Source of the DNA: Chitinophaga fulva
GTDB taxonomy: Bacteria > Bacteroidota > Bacteroidia > Chitinophagales > Chitinophagaceae
Length of the DNA stretch: 64,000 bases
Direction of reading: 5' to 3'
Assembly: GCF_012927205.1 (NCBI RefSeq)
Contig: NZ_JABBGC010000001.1
Span: 2,108,001-2,172,000 of the forward strand
Made by a program: the position numbers and the translations under genes. How positions within the stretch are numbered: the first letter of the stretch is position 1; the number at the start of each line of letters is the position of its first letter. A model generated the notes under the pieces. It had not been told where the DNA came from. It did no database searches and was given only the letters and a program-made list of their open reading frames with translations. This document shows positions 61,601 to 64,000 of this stretch, in pieces.

Positions 61601-62148
61601 TAGCCGATGGAAGATACTTCTGCCTGATAGGTTCCTTTGGGCAGCGAGATGATGAATGAACCATCTTTTGCGCTGGTGGCTCCTTTGTTGCCGATGCGAA
61701 TGGTCACATCGGGTAATGGGTCTCCGTTTCCTTCGTCAATGACTTTGCCCGTCACACGTCCGGGTACTTTCTTAGCGGGATCGGAGGCTGCTTTGTAAGC
61801 AGGATCGGGAACGAGGAAAATCAGTTTTCCTTTGATGGTATAGGTGATCGGGCTTTTGTCGAAGATGCTCGCCAATACACTTGTTAACGCGGCATCAGAT
61901 AAGGAGAGGGTAACATTTTTACCATAGGCCGACAAGGAGTTTTCAGAATAGGAAAAACTAAAGCCTGTTTGTTGTTCAATCCGGGTGCAGGCTTCCCGCA
62001 ATGGCGTGTTCCTGAATTGCACAGATATTTTTTTGCCGGCATCTTGTGCTGGTAGCGTAAGGTTCAATACCAGCAAGCATCCCAGGAAAATGGTGCGGAA
62101 CGCTTTTCGGGGCCGCATTCTCAAATGCCCCGTTCGATTTTTTTTCAT
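58684..62148 (-). CDS. TonB-dependent receptor with STN domain (locus 4)
   Basis: A 1154-residue outer membrane receptor. Signal region about 1-36. STN about 38-112 (ISVQFRNTPLREACTRIEQQ). Carboxypeptidase-regulatory-like domain about 128-205 (GRVTGKVIDEGNGDPLPDVT). The plug has IAALPDKNVGETLKRISGIS and RRVVVRGIAERYNVAMMDGA, a TonB-receptor (not SusC) style, and the barrel ends VGTSFSLSVSYSF. The SusC signature and a SusD partner are absent. Two lipoproteins follow. ATG at 62148 (MKKNRTGHLRM) is preferred to 62214. It signals through the FecR encoded upstream. Confidence 0.92.
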   Translation of the reverse strand: MKKNRTGHLRMRPRKAFRTIFLGCLLVLNLTLPAQDAGKKISVQFRNTPLREACTRIEQQTGFSFSYSENSLSAYGKNVTLSLSDAALTSVLASIFDKSPITYTIKGKLIFLVPDPAYKAASDPAKKVPGRVTGKVIDEGNGDPLPDVTIRIGNKGATSAKDGSFIISLPKGTYQAEVSSIGYISKLVTDIEVKDEQTFDLSITLKREKKTLAGVVITSSAKKESINALYARQKNEAGISNGISREQIAALPDKNVGETLKRISGISTNDNRRVVVRGIAERYNVAMMDGAILPSTDVQVRDFEFDIIPSNLIDNVIVSKTSTPDMSFGFGGGLIQVNTFAIPHQNFTTIGIGGKYTVGSTGKEFLGYGRGSKDYLGFDDGSRDHFPDDLLTFSNQNYNPKNPNAVPPAGITPITPAMIAAQNKRIGGLERMGTRNYRAAPGQNYQFSLGRSYQLKDHRVGFVGSVSYRNEQSIDDISHFERGDWEKLGGTAYNAETGEEIDATSSKQYNFNTTWGALLNMGWSSKNHKITARNFYSRVFNNQFSRIVGWGNDIGFGADPAIREYDRPKFIDLLQNRINGEHTLGAFQFDWNLSRNKLTNLEKDAVEAWLGPTRTLNNTTYNVLPSGVTNPGNGTFNRAQYRYEETNKIAEAALSYHFNVLGQKQTAKGGYQYMERQGMYDWMVLPIGTVETIGNVYPFVPVQEWSKYLEFNNPLKDLLYYPAAFSRNSYEGKNTNQAIYGMLDNRITSWLRLVWGIRAEYYQYERLKNGTNDLAISAMMDQGEKLKYVDPETGKIVSPFADPTTEEKKWRYLPSASLTATPLKDFNIRAAYAQSVVRPALIENSRMLRYDPAIGAYRRNEGVLSTLIDHYDFRLEWYPQPGEVISAGYFYKYFDKPVELYRMQPDASMRVYVVTQNSEWAKVNGWEFDMRKRLGFINPGWKWLNNIFLSGNLTLQSSEVQASTFQGRSMTDDKYGKNYEYRTKMLQKEKRPLYGQVPVTYNIGLQYTGNRFGANVAFNHMGYKTFTAGMTPNIVEYERPRDQLDAQLSYAFLKDKKLNVRLNVSNILNSPYRFFINSNDTYKYQDRWNGLSLSEIPVTEWSDIYEWKEGFSQRYEEGHYETSADGKTKTRVGDKDTFIRKVGTSFSLSVSYSF

Positions 62149-62256
62149 ACTTTTAATTGTTGTTTGTGTTATGGAAATGGCCGCCTTTGGATTCCCGTCC
62201 CCGGCGGCTTTCATAGCGCATGCTTATTTCCGCTTCTGTCAGCAGGAGCGGATTTT

Positions 62257-63270
62257 TTATTGTATCAATACTGATTTCCCGGATCTTTTTATTGTTACGC
62301 CGGCGGTCATGGAAACAATGTCCAGTGCTTCGTCTACGGTGGACTGATGAAGGGTGGTGGTGATGATTCCACTGGCAAGTTCCGGGCTGCTAAACCGAAT
62401 GTTGATGCCATAGTAGCGTTCAAGTTCGGCGGCTACCTCGCTCAGGGATTGTTTACGGAATGTCAGTATACCATGCCGCCATGCCCCGATAGTTTCCGTG
62501 TCAGGCAGCGTGTGTACGGTGGCGTGATGGGTGCTGGTGTCGAAGAGTAACAGCTGCCGCTGGGTTAATGTCGCTATTTTTCCTGCCTGTGGCCGTTCTT
62601 CGTCTATGACGTTTACCGCTCCTTCGGCAACGGCTACTTTAATGGAAGGTTCTGTATTGCGGTAACGCACATTGAAGGCGGTACCCACATCAACGGTGGT
62701 AAGGCCGTTCGTCTGAACACTGAAAGGATGTGTGCCTCCGTGTTTTACAATAAAGTAAGCTTCTCCTTCAAGGATGATTTTCCGGTTGGTAATACCGTAG
62801 TTCTTATTGTATTGCAGGCTGCTAACGGCATCCAGGTATACCTCCGAGCTGTCTGGCAGCATGATTTTGGTCCGCTTGCCGGCTTCATTATGCAGCTGCA
62901 CCCATTGATGCTCCTGTAAGGCCCGCTGCCGTTGGTTTTGCTGCCAGCGCCAGCCGGTGAGCGCAATGGCGCCTATGAATACTGCGGCTACAGCAACTTT
63001 CCACCAACGGGCGGGTGATAATCGTTTTACAGGTGTGGCAGGAACAGGTTGCACCAGGGCGAGATATTGCTGGTAATTCTTGTCTGCATCGGCTTCCGGG
63101 GAAAATGTTTCACCGGAAACCTGCTGCCAGTCCTGTAATAGCCATTCCTGAAGGCTCGCCTGGTACGCCGGATCGTGCAGGTACTGCCGGATCACCGCCA
63201 GTTGCTCCTGGGTACAACGGTCATTTATATATATCCTGATAAGTGTTTTATCAACGGGTTGTTGCTGCAT
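62257..63270 (-). CDS. FecR-family anti-sigma factor (locus 4)
   Basis: A 337-residue single-pass regulator. N-terminal cytoplasmic part about 1-85. The membrane helix is WWKVAVAAVFIGAIALTGW (about 88-106). Periplasmic FecR motifs are KRTKIMLPDSSEVYLDAVSS (about 133-152) and FSVQTNGLTTVDVGTAFNVR (about 182-201). The DUF4974-like end has KQSLSEVAAELERYYGINIR. Its position between sigma and receptor genes, all on the minus strand, is standard. Confidence 0.92.
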   Translation of the reverse strand: MQQQPVDKTLIRIYINDRCTQEQLAVIRQYLHDPAYQASLQEWLLQDWQQVSGETFSPEADADKNYQQYLALVQPVPATPVKRLSPARWWKVAVAAVFIGAIALTGWRWQQNQRQRALQEHQWVQLHNEAGKRTKIMLPDSSEVYLDAVSSLQYNKNYGITNRKIILEGEAYFIVKHGGTHPFSVQTNGLTTVDVGTAFNVRYRNTEPSIKVAVAEGAVNVIDEERPQAGKIATLTQRQLLLFDTSTHHATVHTLPDTETIGAWRHGILTFRKQSLSEVAAELERYYGINIRFSSPELASGIITTTLHQSTVDEALDIVSMTAGVTIKRSGKSVLIQ

Positions 63271-63353
63271 ACAGACAGGTATTTAATGCTTTTACCTGCG
63301 TATATCCCTTGGAGTGAATATTCCCCTATGACGTAACAATTTGTTAATACTGA

Positions 63354-63908
63354 CTATAAAATAATGGAAACTAAATGTTGGGCGAGTTGCGTACGTAATT
63401 GTTTTAACGTGGCGGAGATCTGGTTTTCCACGGTTTTGGGAGAGATGTTCAGCTGTTTGGCGATTTCCTTGTAAGTGAGGTTTTGTTCGCGGTGCAATAG
63501 AAATATCCGGCGCCGTTGCTCGGGTAAGCCGGCGAGGCTCTCCTGGTAATGACGCATGAGTTCTCCGTACAGCACAGGATCATTCGCTGTTGCCGGATCG
63601 GTAGGTTCTCCGCCTGTTTCAAGAGAAAACAGATGGTCCACTTTTTTCTGCCATGATTTGATGACACGGTTGCGGGCAATGGTAAACAGGTAGTTCTCAA
63701 AAGTGGCAGGATTGGTAACAGACTGCCTGCATTGCCAGACTTTTACCAATATTTCTGTGGTGAGGTCTTCAGCGTCAGTCTCGTTTTTGAGATAACGGAA
63801 CGTATAACGCAGTAGTCTTTGACGGTAGTAATGGAATACCGCTTCAAAGGCGGTATCATCCCCTTGCAGCCAACGGTCTACCGGGCCGGAAATCTCCTCA
63901 TGAGGCAT
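63354..63908 (-). CDS. ECF-type sigma factor (locus 4)
   Basis: A 184-residue FecI-like factor. Region 2: ETDAEDLTTEILVKVWQCRQ (about 42-61). Region 4: LPEQRRRIFLLHREQNLTYK then EIAKQLNISPKTVENQISAT (about 127-166). The tail LAQHLVSIIL is hydrophobic, as in the other three sigma factors. It is first in the minus-strand sigma/FecR/receptor set. Confidence 0.92.
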   Translation of the reverse strand: MPHEEISGPVDRWLQGDDTAFEAVFHYYRQRLLRYTFRYLKNETDAEDLTTEILVKVWQCRQSVTNPATFENYLFTIARNRVIKSWQKKVDHLFSLETGGEPTDPATANDPVLYGELMRHYQESLAGLPEQRRRIFLLHREQNLTYKEIAKQLNISPKTVENQISATLKQLRTQLAQHLVSIIL

Positions 63909-63962
63909 ATTGTTATCGTGCTGTTGACTGCAAAGAAAAAGAATTTTGTATTAAGAGAGTAT

Positions 63963-63999
63963 TAAGAAAAACGGGTAATGCTATGGGAGGCATTACCCG
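63963..63999 (-). terminator. Terminator of a gene beyond the right edge
   Basis: A 10-bp stem CGGGTAATGC / GCATTACCCG (63972-63981, 63990-63999). On the minus strand it is followed by a T-rich stretch, so it would end a transcript entering from outside the window. Confidence 0.65.
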
Positions 64000-64000
64000 G

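Noticed and set aside
1..64000. CRISPR arrays, rRNA genes, insertion sequences, origin of replication
   Set aside because: No regularly spaced repeats, rRNA segments, transposase genes or DnaA-box clusters were seen on reading both strands.

Overview
The window reads as chromosome of a Bacteroidota bacterium, most likely a Chitinophaga-like member of the Chitinophagaceae. The reasons are two SusC/SusD pairs, a further STN-type TonB-dependent receptor, four ECF sigma/FecR anti-sigma pairs, many lipoproteins with short lipoboxes, weak Shine-Dalgarno signals, and several matches to the Bacteroidetes -7 promoter element TAnnTTTG. These assignments come from reading the sequence and remembered family motifs; no database search was run.

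Layout. 1-708 (minus): 3'-truncated ArsO-like flavin monooxygenase. 912-7686 (plus): locus 1, ECF sigma, FecR, SusC and SusD, ending at a strong terminator. 7800-11343: DUF1772 membrane protein, TIGR03118-like propeller lipoprotein (minus), ricin-like secreted protein and a guanidino-group-modifying enzyme. 11598-20920 (plus): a signalling block made of a TPR histidine kinase without a response regulator, an FHA protein, and a giant Ser/Thr kinase with cyclase-like, AAA and TPR parts. It is followed by three unusual cytoplasmic-looking proteins, one carrying a phage tail-collar-like C-terminus. 21075-24006: a polygalactosaminidase-like lipoprotein whose two halves look swapped (circular permutation), convergent with an M57-like metalloprotease fused to a lectin-type propeller.

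24488-37509 is visibly AT-richer. It holds a second ECF/FecR pair whose third gene is an STN domain on a small barrel rather than a TonB receptor, then a methyltransferase, an alpha/beta hydrolase, a MocR regulator divergent from an RND efflux operon (adaptor, pump, outer membrane factor), and a PEP mutase/isocitrate lyase family enzyme. 37950-40966: an unknown basic protein, a decayed kinase-like gene, tRNA-Asp, endonuclease V and a UBP zinc-finger protein.

41085-49761 (plus): locus 3, ECF, FecR, SusC, SusD, a DUF1735/discoidin lipoprotein and an exo/endonuclease/phosphatase-fold lipoprotein, with no glycoside hydrolase in the cluster. 49863-55763: small unknown genes, an AhpD/CMD-like protein, an overlapping three-gene set with a DMP19-like protein, and a CsgG-like protein. 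55803-63908 (minus): a serine hydrolase and locus 4 (ECF, FecR, STN TonB receptor, two related lipoproteins in place of SusD).

The best candidate for something undescribed is the 13.9-20.9 kb FHA-kinase cassette and its tail-collar partner set. Secondary candidates are the permuted glycosidase, the STN mini-barrel transducer, and GTAG-headed REP-like hairpins, one of which lies inside a fecR reading frame.
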